Shown: piece after piece, positions 1 to 7,647 of the stretch
How positions within the stretch are numbered: position 1 is the stretch's first letter
How the letters are laid out: every line of letters starts with the position of its first letter
Origin: Holophaga sp.
Lineage (GTDB): Bacteria; Acidobacteriota; Holophagae; Holophagales; Holophagaceae
Length of the DNA stretch: 11,195 nt
NCBI GenBank assembly: GCA_031292735.1
Contig: JARLGP010000057.1
Span: 1 to 11,195, forward strand
Reading direction: 5' to 3'
Position numbers and translations under genes: made by a program
The notes under the pieces: model-generated
Seen by the model: the letters and a program-made list of their open reading frames with translations, nothing else
The model's database searches: none
Told to the model about the DNA's origin: nothing

Positions 1-1994
1 ATGATCAGGGCATTGAAGATCACCGCCGACAGGATGGCCGAGGTGGGGGAATGCAGGTTCATGACGTTGATGGCGGCCAGCCACGGCAGGGAGCCCGCGA
101 ACAGGGCGGGGATGATGGCGAAGTACTTGGCCACGTCGTTGGCGATGGAGAAGGTCAGCAGGGAGCCGCGGGTCATCAGCAGCTGCTTGCCGATCTCGAT
201 GGTCTCGATGAGCTTGGTGGGGTCGCTGTCCAGGTCCACCAGGTTGGCGGCCTCCTTCGCGGCCTGGGTGCCGGCGTTCATGGCCAGCGCCACGTCGGCC
301 TGGGCCAGGGCGGGGGCGTCGTTGGTGCCGTCGCCGGTCATCGCCACCAGGTGGCCCATGGCCTGCTGCTCCTGGATGTAGAGGAGCTTGCGCTCCGGGG
401 TGGCCTGGGCGATGAAGCCGTCCACCCCGGCCCGGGCGGCGATGGTGGCGGCGGTGAGCGGGTTGTCGCCGGTGATCATCACGGTGCGCAGGCCCATCCG
501 GCGCAGCCGCTCGAACCGGGCCTGCATGTTGGGCTTGAGGATGTCCTCCAGCACCACCACGCCCACCAGCTCGGCGCCCACGGCCACCACCAGCGGGGTG
601 GCGCCCTGGGAGGACTCGCCGTCCACCAGCCGGGTGAGCTCCTCCGGCACCCGCCCGCCCCGGGCCTGCACGAAGGCCAGCACCGCGTCGGAGGCCCCCT
701 TGCGGATCTGCCGGCCGTCGCCCAGGTCCACCCCGCTCATGCGGGTCTGGGCGGTGAACGGCACGGCCTCGGCGTCCGCCGGCATCCGGCCGGCGCCGCC
801 GAACTGCTCCTGGCAGAGCGCGACGATGCTCTTGCCTTCGGGGGTCTCGTCGGCGGCCGAAGCCAGGGCGGCCAGGCGCCCCACGTCCGCGGCGGTATGG
901 TTGCCGAACGGCAGGAACCGGGTGGCGTGCCGGTTGCCCATGGTGATGGTGCCGGTCTTGTCCAGCAGGATCACGTCGATGTCGCCGCACAGCTCCACCG
1001 CCTTGCCGCTCTTGGCGATGATGTTGGCCTGCATGGCGCGGTCCATGCCGGCGATGCCGATGGCCGCCAGCAGCGCGCCGATGGTGGTGGGGATGAGGCA
1101 CACCACCAGGGCGATCAGGGTCGGGACGTCCGTGCCCAGGCTCTTCAGGGGCGCCGGAAGGCCCAGGTAGCCCGTCATGTACTGCTCGGCGTTCCAGGCC
1201 ATGGGCCAGAGCGGCACCACCACCACCAGGAAGATCAGGGTGAGGGCCGAAAGCATCAGGGTGAGCGCGATCTCGTTGGGGGTGCGCTGGCGGATGGCGC
1301 CTTCCACCAGGGCGATCATCCGGTCCAGGAAGGAATCGCCCGGTCCGCAGGTGATCCGCACCACGATGCGGTCGGACAGCACCCCGGTGCCCCCGGTCAC
1401 CCCGGAGCGGTCGCCGCCGGCCTCGCGGATGACCGGCGCGGATTCGCCGGTGATGGCCGACTCGTCCACCGAGGCCACCCCTTCGATGATCTCGCCGTCG
1501 CCGGGGATCATCTGGCCCGCCACCACCACCACCACGTCGCCCTGGTGCAGGTCGGCCGAGGAGACCTGCTCGAGCGCGCCGCTCGCGGTGCGCCGGGAGG
1601 CCATGGTCTGCTGCCGCGACTTGCGCAGGGAATCGGCCCGGGCCTTGCCCCGGGCCTCGGCCAGCGCGGTGGCGAAGTTGGCGAACAGCACGGTGGCGAA
1701 CAGCCACGCGTCCAGGGCGATGAAGTAGGTGATGGGCGCCAGGCTCGCCGCCCCGCCCATGGCCATCTGGGCGATGTAGCCGAGGGTCAGGAAGGCGCCG
1801 ATCTCCACCACGAACATCACCGGGTTGTTCCATTGCAGGTCCGGTCGCAGCATGATGAACGCCTGTTTCAGGGCCGGCAGGGCGGTGTCCCGGTCCAGGA
1901 GGCCCATGTCCCGCCTGGGCCGGGGCTTGCGCGCACGCTGCCGCCTGGGTTCGAGGGCCGGCGCGGTTTCGGGAGAAAGGACAGCATTGGCCAT
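1..1994 (-). CDS. kdpB: Potassium-transporting ATPase, ATP-binding subunit KdpB (3' end cut by window edge)
   Basis: Catalytic P-type ATPase subunit of the KdpFABC high-affinity K+ pump in the inner membrane; it hydrolyses ATP to drive K+ uptake through KdpA. The frame stays open from the ATG at 1994 to the window edge (664 codons plus 2 bases). Family motifs all fall in this one frame, so there is no frameshift: TGES actuator loop (E184, S185), phosphorylation motif DKTGT (D345, equivalent to E. coli D307) and hinge GDGTNDAP (D555, D559). The visible end, in the conserved AVIFNALI segment, should lie about 60 residues short of the C-terminus. AAGGAGA lies 6 nt before the ATG, and the kdpA stop is 25 nt upstream. 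The N-terminus is longer than in E. coli and carries a very basic stretch (about residues 17-29, many Arg). S185 matches E. coli S162, a residue reported to be an inhibitory phosphorylation site. kdpC is expected next, outside the window. Confidence 0.98.
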   Translation of the reverse strand, partial: MANAVLSPETAPALEPRRQRARKPRPRRDMGLLDRDTALPALKQAFIMLRPDLQWNNPVMFVVEIGAFLTLGYIAQMAMGGAASLAPITYFIALDAWLFATVLFANFATALAEARGKARADSLRKSRQQTMASRRTASGALEQVSSADLHQGDVVVVVAGQMIPGDGEIIEGVASVDESAITGESAPVIREAGGDRSGVTGGTGVLSDRIVVRITCGPGDSFLDRMIALVEGAIRQRTPNEIALTLMLSALTLIFLVVVVPLWPMAWNAEQYMTGYLGLPAPLKSLGTDVPTLIALVVCLIPTTIGALLAAIGIAGMDRAMQANIIAKSGKAVELCGDIDVILLDKTGTITMGNRHATRFLPFGNHTAADVGRLAALASAADETPEGKSIVALCQEQFGGAGRMPADAEAVPFTAQTRMSGVDLGDGRQIRKGASDAVLAFVQARGGRVPEELTRLVDGESSQGATPLVVAVGAELVGVVVLEDILKPNMQARFERLRRMGLRTVMITGDNPLTAATIAARAGVDGFIAQATPERKLLYIQEQQAMGHLVAMTGDGTNDAPALAQADVALAMNAGTQAAKEAANLVDLDSDPTKLIETIEIGKQLLMTRGSLLTFSIANDVAKYFAIIPALFAGSLPWLAAINVMNLHSPTSAILSAVIFNALI

Positions 1995-2019
1995 GATTCG
2001 TCTCCTTGGGATGCTCGGT

Positions 2020-3849
2020 TCAACCGCCGAACGGGAAGGGGCCCAGCTGATCCGCCACGGGGCCGAGCACGGCCACCGGCAGGAACAGCAGCGCGCCGAC
2101 GATGAGCACGGTCCCCAGCACCAGGATGCCGAAGGTGGCGGTGTCGTCGCGCAACGTGCCCAGGCCGGCCGGGGCGGCCTTCTTGGCGCCCAGGTAGGCC
2201 GCCAGGGCGATGGGGGCGATGATGGGCAGGTAGCGGCTGAACAGCATCACCAGCCCGGTGGCCAGGTCCCAGGGGATGGCGTTGAGCACCGGGGTGAGGC
2301 CGTGGGCGAAGCCGTAGCTCACCCCCAGCCCGTCGAAGGCCGAGCCGTTGTTGGCCGAGGCCGAAGAGAACTGGTAGAGCATCTGGCTGAAACCGTGGGC
2401 GCCGGGATTGCTGACCGCCTTGAGGCCCCAGCCGGTGGCGGAGAACAGCCCGGTGGGCATGAGGATCATCAGCGGGTGCACCAGGATGGTGATCACCGCC
2501 AGCTTCACCTCGCGCGCGCCGATCTTCCGGCCGAGGTACTCGGGGCTCCGGCCCACCATCATGCCGGCGATGAAGATGCCCAGGATGATGTACATCAGCA
2601 TGTTGATCATGCCCACGCCCTTGCCGCCGAACACGCAGTTCAGCCACATGCCGATCATGGGCGACAGCCCGGCCATGGGGTTGAGGCTGTCCGATTCGGC
2701 GTTCACCGCGCCGCAGGTGACGTCGGTGGTGAGGGCCGCGTAGGTGGCGCCGGCGGAGGTGCCGAAGCGCAGTTCCTTGCCCTCCAGGTTGCCCAGGTGC
2801 TGGTCCACCGGCAGGCCCGCCACGGCGGACAGGGTCACCGCCTGCTTCCCGCCCGGGGCCTTGGGGTTGGGCACCTGGAAGGTCTGCGCCGCGGCGTGGG
2901 CGGTGAGGCCGGGGTTCGGCTGCAGGGTGTCGTAGTAGACCGACATCACCACGGTGCCCGCCATGAGCAGCAGCATCACCCCGCCGATCACCAGGCCGTG
3001 CCTGGGCCGGCCCAGCATGCGCCCGTACATCAGCACCAGCGCGAACGGGAAGATCATCATGGCCAGGGTGTTGAAGTAGTTGGACAGCCCGGTGGGGTTC
3101 TCGTAGGGGTGGGCGGCGTTCATGCCGAAGAAGCCGCCGCCGTTGGTGCCCAGCATCTTGATGGACTCCAGGGCCGCCACCGGTCCCACCACGATGCTCT
3201 GCCGCTTGGCCTCGCCCTTGTCGGTGGTGCCCATGGCGCCGGGCTCCAGGATGGCCACCTGGTACGAGCTCTTCAGGGTCATGGGGCTGCCCTGGGCCAT
3301 GAACAGGAGGCCGAAGGCCAGGGCCGCCGGCACGAACAGGTAGACCACCACCCGCCACATGTCCACGAAGTAGTTGCCCACTTTCGCATCGCCCCGGAAG
3401 GCGCGGATGATCGCCACCAGGGCGCAGAACCCCACCGAGGCCGAGAGGAACATGTTGTAGATGCAGAAGAAGATCTGGCTGAAGTTGGACAGGTGGACAT
3501 CACCGGCGTAGTGCTGCAGGTTGGTGTTGGTGATGAACGAGGCCACGCTGTTGAAGATGGTGCTGGGGAACAGCATCCCCTTGCCGTCCGGGTTCAGCGG
3601 CAGCCACGGCTGCAGCGCCAGCACCAGGTAGCCCACCACGAACAGGACCACGTTGAACACCAGCAGGGCGGCGGTGTACTGCTTCCAGTCCTGGGGGCCG
3701 GTGTCCAGGCGCCGTTCCACCCAGCCCGCGACGGGCAGGGGCCGGAACTTCCCGTCCATGATCCAGGCACAGTACCGGCTCAGCGGAAACGCGAGCAGGC
3801 TCGCCCCGGCCAGCAGGGCGAGGGGCAGCAACCAGGTTTGCACGATCAT
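2020..3849 (-). CDS. kdpA: Potassium-transporting ATPase, K+-binding subunit KdpA
   Basis: Channel-like subunit of KdpFABC that selects K+ from the periplasm; a polytopic membrane protein of the KtrB/TrkH superfamily with four selectivity-filter loops. All four are visible: TNTNLQ at 107-112 (Q112 matches E. coli Q116, which affects K+ affinity), GTNGGGFF at 234-241, TTDVTCGA at 374-381 and SANNGSAF at 498-505. At 609 residues it is about 50 longer than E. coli KdpA (557). The extra length lies mainly in a loop at about 310-360, before the third filter, with a smaller one near 203-220. The ATG at 3849 follows AAAGGAG with 8 nt spacing. An ATG at 3854 is out of frame. The gene is 37 nt after kdpF and 25 nt before kdpB, so the genes are cotranscribed. 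Confidence 0.98.
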   Translation of the reverse strand: MIVQTWLLPLALLAGASLLAFPLSRYCAWIMDGKFRPLPVAGWVERRLDTGPQDWKQYTAALLVFNVVLFVVGYLVLALQPWLPLNPDGKGMLFPSTIFNSVASFITNTNLQHYAGDVHLSNFSQIFFCIYNMFLSASVGFCALVAIIRAFRGDAKVGNYFVDMWRVVVYLFVPAALAFGLLFMAQGSPMTLKSSYQVAILEPGAMGTTDKGEAKRQSIVVGPVAALESIKMLGTNGGGFFGMNAAHPYENPTGLSNYFNTLAMMIFPFALVLMYGRMLGRPRHGLVIGGVMLLLMAGTVVMSVYYDTLQPNPGLTAHAAAQTFQVPNPKAPGGKQAVTLSAVAGLPVDQHLGNLEGKELRFGTSAGATYAALTTDVTCGAVNAESDSLNPMAGLSPMIGMWLNCVFGGKGVGMINMLMYIILGIFIAGMMVGRSPEYLGRKIGAREVKLAVITILVHPLMILMPTGLFSATGWGLKAVSNPGAHGFSQMLYQFSSASANNGSAFDGLGVSYGFAHGLTPVLNAIPWDLATGLVMLFSRYLPIIAPIALAAYLGAKKAAPAGLGTLRDDTATFGILVLGTVLIVGALLFLPVAVLGPVADQLGPFPFGG

Positions 3850-3886
3850 CGCATGGACTCCTTTCAGCGGCTGCGGAACACCGGGG

Positions 3887-3967
3887 TCAGAACCATTCGG
3901 GCCGGATCAGGGCCACGAACAAGTAGATGAAAAGGAAGCCAACCAGGCCAACAGTGCAATAAATCAT
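3887..3967 (-). CDS. kdpF: Potassium-transporting ATPase small subunit KdpF (26 aa)
   Basis: KdpF is a single-span peptide that binds and stabilises the KdpA/KdpB/KdpC complex. This 26-codon ORF lies 37 nt upstream of kdpA in the same direction. It encodes one hydrophobic helix (about residues 5-20, with the segment FLFIYLFVALIRPEWF at the end). The closing A-L-I-R-P-E-x-F is the typical KdpF ending. The ATG follows a purine-rich GGGGGGG run with 6 nt spacing, a plausible though not perfect ribosome-binding site. It is too short for most gene callers. Codon use is more AT-rich than in kdpA and kdpB (ATT, TAT, ACT, GTT), as is common in this promoter-proximal stretch. Identification rests on the motif, length and position. 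Confidence 0.93.
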   Translation of the reverse strand: MIYCTVGLVGFLFIYLFVALIRPEWF

Positions 3968-3985
3968 CTTTGTCCCCCCCTTCCG

Positions 3986-4081
3986 TCAGATCTTTTCGCA
4001 TGCTTTAAGGAACATGAAACATAGGCTCAAGGCCACAATTCCGAGCACAAACATCCACACGACCCACATGGAAAGGCCCAT
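3986..4081 (-). CDS. Small single-span membrane protein, first ORF of the kdp operon (31 aa)
   Basis: A 31-codon ORF at the start of the kdp transcript, 18 nt upstream of kdpF. It has a strong ribosome-binding site (AAGGAGG, 5 nt before the ATG). The product is one hydrophobic segment rich in Trp, Met, Val and Leu (about residues 4-25), followed by a short polar tail, KACEKI. I recall similarly sized uncharacterised ORFs with an 'aCE(K/R)(I/L)'-type ending beside kdpF in other bacteria, but cannot check this here. It is not KdpF itself, which follows with its own RBS and the A-L-I-R-P-E signature. By position it may be an accessory micro-subunit, a regulator of the pump or a translated leader; the function is unknown. 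The RBS, the membrane-like composition and the tight spacing favour a real gene. Confidence 0.72.
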   Translation of the reverse strand: MGLSMWVVWMFVLGIVALSLCFMFLKACEKI

Positions 4082-4136
4082 CGCCGCCTCCTTCTTACGG
4101 GTTACCGAACGGACGGAAAACCACCTCGTCCATTCC

Positions 4137-4142
4137 ATTGTA
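4137..4142 (-). promoter_or_regulatory. Putative -10 box of the kdp promoter
   Basis: TACAAT on the minus strand matches the sigma-70 -10 consensus at 5 of 6 positions. It would place transcription start near 4130, about 49 nt before the first small ORF. No good -35 hexamer sits 16-18 nt upstream. This is expected of an activator-dependent promoter such as kdp. It lies in the only AT-rich part of this end of the window. Start site and strength are inferred. Confidence 0.45.
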
Positions 4143-4148
4143 TTTACG

Positions 4149-4167
4149 TGACATCAAAACGATGTCA
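4149..4167 (-). promoter_or_regulatory. Perfect 7-bp inverted repeat in the kdp promoter (candidate operator)
   Basis: TGACATC, a 5-nt spacer and GATGTCA form a perfect palindrome. It lies immediately upstream of the putative -10 box, across the positions where a -35 element would be (about -19 to -37 relative to the inferred start). Such placement suits a dimeric repressor or a second regulator. The arms are too short and the spacer has no T-run, so a terminator is unlikely. The binding protein is unknown. Confidence 0.45.
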
Positions 4168-4184
4168 GGAAGGCTGGATCACAT

Positions 4185-4201
4185 ATTAAAACTTTGTTAA
4201 A
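4185..4201 (-). promoter_or_regulatory. KdpE-like T-rich direct repeat upstream of kdp
   Basis: On the minus strand the sequence reads TTTAAC-N5-TTTAAT, two T-rich half-sites 11 nt apart. From general knowledge, the E. coli KdpE site is TTTATA-N5-TTTACA, with the same period, at about -71 to -55. If the -10 box at 4137..4142 is right, this copy also spans about -71 to -55. This suggests activation by a KdpDE-type two-component system encoded elsewhere. It is a sequence resemblance only. Confidence 0.45.
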
Positions 4202-4214
4202 GGCGCCGGGCGGG

Positions 4215-4961
4215 TCAAGCTGGCGCGGTCAGGGCGGCCATCTGCTCCCCGCCCAGGTAGGCGTCGCGGATGCGCGGGTCGCGGGCCAGCTCGCGGGCTC
4301 CGCCTTCCAGGACAAGATGGCCGTTCTGCAGCACGTAGGCTCGGTTGGCGATGCCCAGGGCCTGGTGCGCGTTCTGCTCCACCATGAAGCAGCTGGTGCC
4401 CTGGCCGCGGATGGTCTGGATCAGGTCCAGCACCCGTTCCACCCACAGCGGCGACAGCCCCATGGTGGGCTCGTCCATGCAGATGAGCCTGGGATTGCTC
4501 ATGAGCGCCCGGGCCATGGCCAGCATCTGCTGCTCGCCGCCGGACAGGGTGCCGCCGGCCTGGCCCAGCCGCTCCCGCAGCCTGGGAAACAGCTCCAGCA
4601 CCCGTTCGCGGTCCCGCTTCACCCCGGCCCGGTCGGAGCGGACGTAGGCGCCCATGAGCAGGTTCTCGTCCACCGTCATGGTGGCGAAGATCCGCCGCGC
4701 TTCGGGCACGCTGGCGATGCCCAGGCGGATGCGGCCGTCGGTGGGCACCCGCTGCAGGGACTGGCCGCGCCAGGCCACTTCGCCGCTGGCGGGCTGCAGC
4801 AGGCCGAGGATGATCTTCATGGTGGTGGATTTGCCCGAGGCGTTGCCGCCCAGGAGGCAGACGATCTCGCCCTCGTCCACCCTCAGGCTCAGCTTGAAGT
4901 GGACCTGCACCGGGCCGTAGAAGGTGTCAATGGCGCTCAGGGTCAGCAGGTTCGCTGGCAT
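4215..4961 (-). CDS. livF: Branched-chain/hydrophobic amino-acid-type ABC transporter ATP-binding protein LivF
   Basis: Second ATPase of the HAAT-family importer; it pairs with LivG on the cytoplasmic face of the LivH-LivM permease. The 248 residues are typical for LivF. Motifs in order: Walker A GGNASGKST (38-46), ABC signature LSGGE (139-143), Walker B LICMDE (159-164), and VEQN (194-197) where most ABC ATPases have the switch histidine. That replacement is normal for LivF. Walker A differs from the usual GxNGAGKTT but keeps the catalytic Lys44. The ATG at 4961 lies inside the livG reading frame (35-nt overlap) and follows GGAGAGGAG, so the start is well supported. It is the last gene of the operon. 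No clear intrinsic terminator was found in the 133 nt before the kdp ORFs. Confidence 0.95.
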   Translation of the reverse strand: MPANLLTLSAIDTFYGPVQVHFKLSLRVDEGEIVCLLGGNASGKSTTMKIILGLLQPASGEVAWRGQSLQRVPTDGRIRLGIASVPEARRIFATMTVDENLLMGAYVRSDRAGVKRDRERVLELFPRLRERLGQAGGTLSGGEQQMLAMARALMSNPRLICMDEPTMGLSPLWVERVLDLIQTIRGQGTSCFMVEQNAHQALGIANRAYVLQNGHLVLEGGARELARDPRIRDAYLGGEQMAALTAPA

Positions 4962-5781
4962 GGCTCTCCTCTCCGCCGCCCGAACCGTGGTTCGGCCCGA
5001 GGTAGGCCGAGATCACCTGCGGATTGAGCGGGATGCGCTGGGGCTGGTCCTCGGCGATCTTGCGGCCGTCGTCCATCACGATCACCGAATCGGACAACTG
5101 CATGATGAGCGGCAGCTTGTGCTCGATGATCACCATGGTCAGCCCGGCGTCCTTGAGCGTTCTGAGGAACGCGATCATTTCCAGGGTTTCCGCTGGGTTC
5201 ATGCCGGCGGTGGGCTCGTCCAGGAGCAGCACCCTGGGATGGGCCGCCAGGGCCCGGGCGATCTCGATGCGCCGGCGGTTGGCGTAGGAGAAGCTGTAGG
5301 CCGGGCGGTCCAGGTACGGGGCGAGCCGTTCGCCGAAGGGTTCCGCCAGGCTCCTGGCTTCGGCCCGCAGCCGGGCCTCCTCGCGGCGGAAAGGCCCGAA
5401 CGGGACCAGCGCCTGGGCAAGTTCGACGAGGGTGCCGAACGGGCCGCTCCGGCCGGCCATGCGCCGGGTGTGGGCGCCCAGCAGCAGGTTGTCCTCGGCG
5501 CTCAGGTTGGCGAAGGTGCGGCCGTGCTGGAAGCTGCGGATCAGGCCCAGGCCCGCGCGGCGCTCCGGGCCGAGCCGGCTGATGTCCTTGCCGTGCAGGA
5601 TGACCCGGCCCTCCTGGGCGGGAAGGGTTCCGGCCAGCAGGTTGAACAGGGTGGTCTTGCCCGCCCCGTTGGGCCCGATGACGGCCAGGGTCTGGCCCTC
5701 GGGCACGGCCAGGTCCAGGTCCACCACCGCCTGGACCCCGCCGAAATGGTGGTTGAGCCGGATGCCTTCCAGGATGTTCAC
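4927..5781 (-). CDS. livG: Branched-chain/hydrophobic amino-acid-type ABC transporter ATP-binding protein LivG
   Basis: First ATPase of the HAAT-type importer, partner of LivF. Motifs: Walker A GPNGAGKTT (36-44), Walker B VLLLDEP (D188, E189) and switch histidine H221 in IIEHKL. The signature region reads FSYANRRRIEIARAL (164-178), where LivG proteins usually have an LSYGxQRR-type motif. The conserved Gly is therefore Ala here, a variant I believe exists in some homologues. The product is 284 residues, longer than E. coli LivG (255); the extra length includes a Gly/Ser/Glu-rich tail (about 262-284) encoded where the gene runs into livF. The start is a GTG at 5781 with AGGAG 5 nt upstream, 8 nt after the livHM stop. 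Close spacing suggests translational coupling along the operon. Confidence 0.95.
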   Translation of the reverse strand: MNILEGIRLNHHFGGVQAVVDLDLAVPEGQTLAVIGPNGAGKTTLFNLLAGTLPAQEGRVILHGKDISRLGPERRAGLGLIRSFQHGRTFANLSAEDNLLLGAHTRRMAGRSGPFGTLVELAQALVPFGPFRREEARLRAEARSLAEPFGERLAPYLDRPAYSFSYANRRRIEIARALAAHPRVLLLDEPTAGMNPAETLEMIAFLRTLKDAGLTMVIIEHKLPLIMQLSDSVIVMDDGRKIAEDQPQRIPLNPQVISAYLGPNHGSGGGEESHASEPADPERH

Positions 5782-5789
5782 GCCGGCTC

Positions 5790-7625
5790 CTATCTGCTGC
5801 CCAGCACGCCCTGGGGCCGCACCCGCAGGACCACCAGCAGGATGAGACCGTAGGCGAGCCAGCGGTATTGGGCGGTGAAACGCAGCAGTTCGGGCAGGCC
5901 GGAAAGGGTGACCGCGCCCAGCACGGCCCCCCAGATGTTGCCCAGGCCGCCCAGCAGCACCATGGTCAGGCCGAGCACCGAGACGTTGGAGCCGAACGTG
6001 TCGTAGCTGATGTAGGTGTAGAGGTGGGCGGTGAGCGCTCCGGCCAGCCCGGCGAAGAAGGCGCTGATGGCGAAGGTCACCATACGGTAGCGCAGCGGCC
6101 GCACCCCCAGGGCCTGGGCGGCCACTTCGTCCTCGCGCAGCCCGCGCACGGTGCGGCCCAGGGGGGAGGCCATGACCGCCGCCACCACCAGGGCGCCGAG
6201 GATCAGCACGGCCAGGCTCAGCCAGTAGAAGTCCAGGGCGGACAGGAGGTCCCTGCCGAACAGGCGCGGCGGAGGGATGCCGGCCAGGCCCATGGTGCCC
6301 TGGGTGAGCGAATCCGCGTTGAGGATGATCTGGTTGACGATCTCGCCGATGCCCAGGGTGGCGATGGCGATGTAGTGGCCTTTCAGGCGCAGGGCCGGCA
6401 TGACCAGCAGGGTGCCGATGGCGGCGGTGATGCAGCCGGCGGCGGCGAACGCCGCCGGGAAGCTGAAGCCGGCCTTGAGGGTGAGCAGCCCCGAGGCGTA
6501 GGCCCCGATGGCCAGCAGCCCGGCATGGCCCAGCGAGATGATGCCGGCGGTGCCGGCCACCAGGGTGAGGCTCACCGCGAACAGGGCCGAGATCCAGGCG
6601 CTGGTGAGCACCTGCAGCACGTAGGGATCGTGCACCACCAGGGGCAGCAGCAGCGCCGCGCCGGCCAGGGCCAGCCCCAGCTGCCAGGGGAACCGGATCG
6701 CCCGGGCCTGGGGCAGGAAGCTCCCGGTGAGCACTTCCTGCACGGCGAGCTTCGCGCTGCTGAACAGGCCGTTGGGCCGCAGGAACAGGGCCACCAGCAG
6801 GAGCGAGAAGGCGATCAGGTTGCGCGCCGAGGCGCCGAACAGCGCCACCCCGAAACTCTCGCCCAGGCCCAGCACCAGGCCGCCGGCCATGGCCGCGGGG
6901 ACGCTGCCCAGGCCGCCCAGGACGCAGGCGGTGAAGCCCTTGAGTCCGGCCTGGAAGCCCATGGCGGGGGAGATCTGGTTGTAGTACAGGCCGATCAGCA
7001 CGCCCGCCAGCGCCCCCAGGGCCGAAGCCAGGGCGAAGGCGGTGGCGTTCACCCGGTTGACCCGCACGCCCATCTGCTGAGCCGCCTCGGGGTCCAGGGC
7101 GGCGGCGCGCAGCCCCCGCCCGGTCCGGGAGAACTTCAGGAACAGGAAGAGCCCGGCCGCGCTGGTCACCGACACGGAAAGGATCACCAGGTCGAGCACG
7201 CCCAGCGACACCCCGCCGATGCTGAACCGGAAGGCCGGCAGCACCGGCGGGAAGGAGCGCGGGTTGGGGGTGAAGATGATCTCCGAAAGGCTGTCCAGGA
7301 TCATCCCGGCGCCCAGGGTGGCCAGCAGCGGGGCGATCCGCGCCGAGTTCCGGAACGGGCGCACCGCGAACCGTTCCAGCACCACGCCCAGGAGGGCGCC
7401 GCCCAGCGCCGCCAGCGGCAGGGCCAGCCAGAGCGGCAGCCCCAGCTGCGCGATGAGCAGCCAGCCGATGTAGGCCCCGGCCATGTACACTGAGCCGTGG
7501 GCGAAGTTGATCAGTTCGGCCACGCCGAAGATGAGGGCGAGGCCGGCCGCCAGCAGGGCATAGATGTTCCCCAGGACCAGACCGTTCACCGCCTGGGCCA
7601 GCCAGAGGGAAATCACGCTGTTCAT
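5790..7625 (-). CDS. livHM: Fused LivH-LivM permease of a branched-chain/hydrophobic amino-acid-type ABC transporter
   Basis: A single 611-residue inner-membrane protein contains both permease subunits that E. coli makes separately. Residues about 1-290 are LivH-like: an N-terminal LALIFGVAELINFAHG segment, an EAA-type coupling segment near 178-192 and the typical ending FLRPNGLFS. A linker at about 290-315 joins it to a LivM-like half (about 316-611): LVAGTAGIISLGHAG near 355-369, an EAA-type segment DEVAAQALGVRPLRY (499-513) and the ending RVRPQGVLGS. There is no internal stop or frameshift. The ATG follows CAGGAG with short spacing, 22 nt after the binding-protein gene. LivG and LivF would dock on the two EAA segments. 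Substrate cannot be read from the sequence; the family carries leucine/isoleucine/valine, but also urea, amides and aromatic compounds. Confidence 0.95.
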   Translation of the reverse strand: MNSVISLWLAQAVNGLVLGNIYALLAAGLALIFGVAELINFAHGSVYMAGAYIGWLLIAQLGLPLWLALPLAALGGALLGVVLERFAVRPFRNSARIAPLLATLGAGMILDSLSEIIFTPNPRSFPPVLPAFRFSIGGVSLGVLDLVILSVSVTSAAGLFLFLKFSRTGRGLRAAALDPEAAQQMGVRVNRVNATAFALASALGALAGVLIGLYYNQISPAMGFQAGLKGFTACVLGGLGSVPAAMAGGLVLGLGESFGVALFGASARNLIAFSLLLVALFLRPNGLFSSAKLAVQEVLTGSFLPQARAIRFPWQLGLALAGAALLLPLVVHDPYVLQVLTSAWISALFAVSLTLVAGTAGIISLGHAGLLAIGAYASGLLTLKAGFSFPAAFAAAGCITAAIGTLLVMPALRLKGHYIAIATLGIGEIVNQIILNADSLTQGTMGLAGIPPPRLFGRDLLSALDFYWLSLAVLILGALVVAAVMASPLGRTVRGLREDEVAAQALGVRPLRYRMVTFAISAFFAGLAGALTAHLYTYISYDTFGSNVSVLGLTMVLLGGLGNIWGAVLGAVTLSGLPELLRFTAQYRWLAYGLILLVVLRVRPQGVLGSR

Positions 7626-7647
7626 GCTTCTCCTGTCCGCCGACCGG

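Noticed and set aside
51..2105. Very long plus-strand open frame antisense to kdpB (684 codons)
   Set aside because: It is a shadow of a GC-rich gene. The product is almost all His, Gly, Gln, Ala and Arg with no recognisable domain, while the minus strand has every KdpB motif in one frame.
1825..3930. Long plus-strand open frame antisense to kdpA (701 codons)
   Set aside because: It has the same His/Gln/Gly-rich shadow composition and no RBS or motifs. It spans the kdpA-kdpB junction, which makes no sense for a real gene here.
4082..4214. A c-di-AMP or K+-related riboswitch leader ahead of kdp
   Set aside because: The transcribed leader would be only about 50 nt, with just a weak 5-bp stem (GGACG/CGTCC). 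That is far too short for the ydaO class.
4201..4236. Intrinsic terminator after livF
   Set aside because: Only short GC complementarity (GCGCC/GGCGC, 5 bp) with a long loop and three T residues; not convincing.
5868..7493. 541-codon plus-strand open frame antisense to the LivHM gene
   Set aside because: Low-complexity Gln/Gly/His-rich translation, typical of the reverse of a hydrophobic GC-rich gene; no supporting signals.
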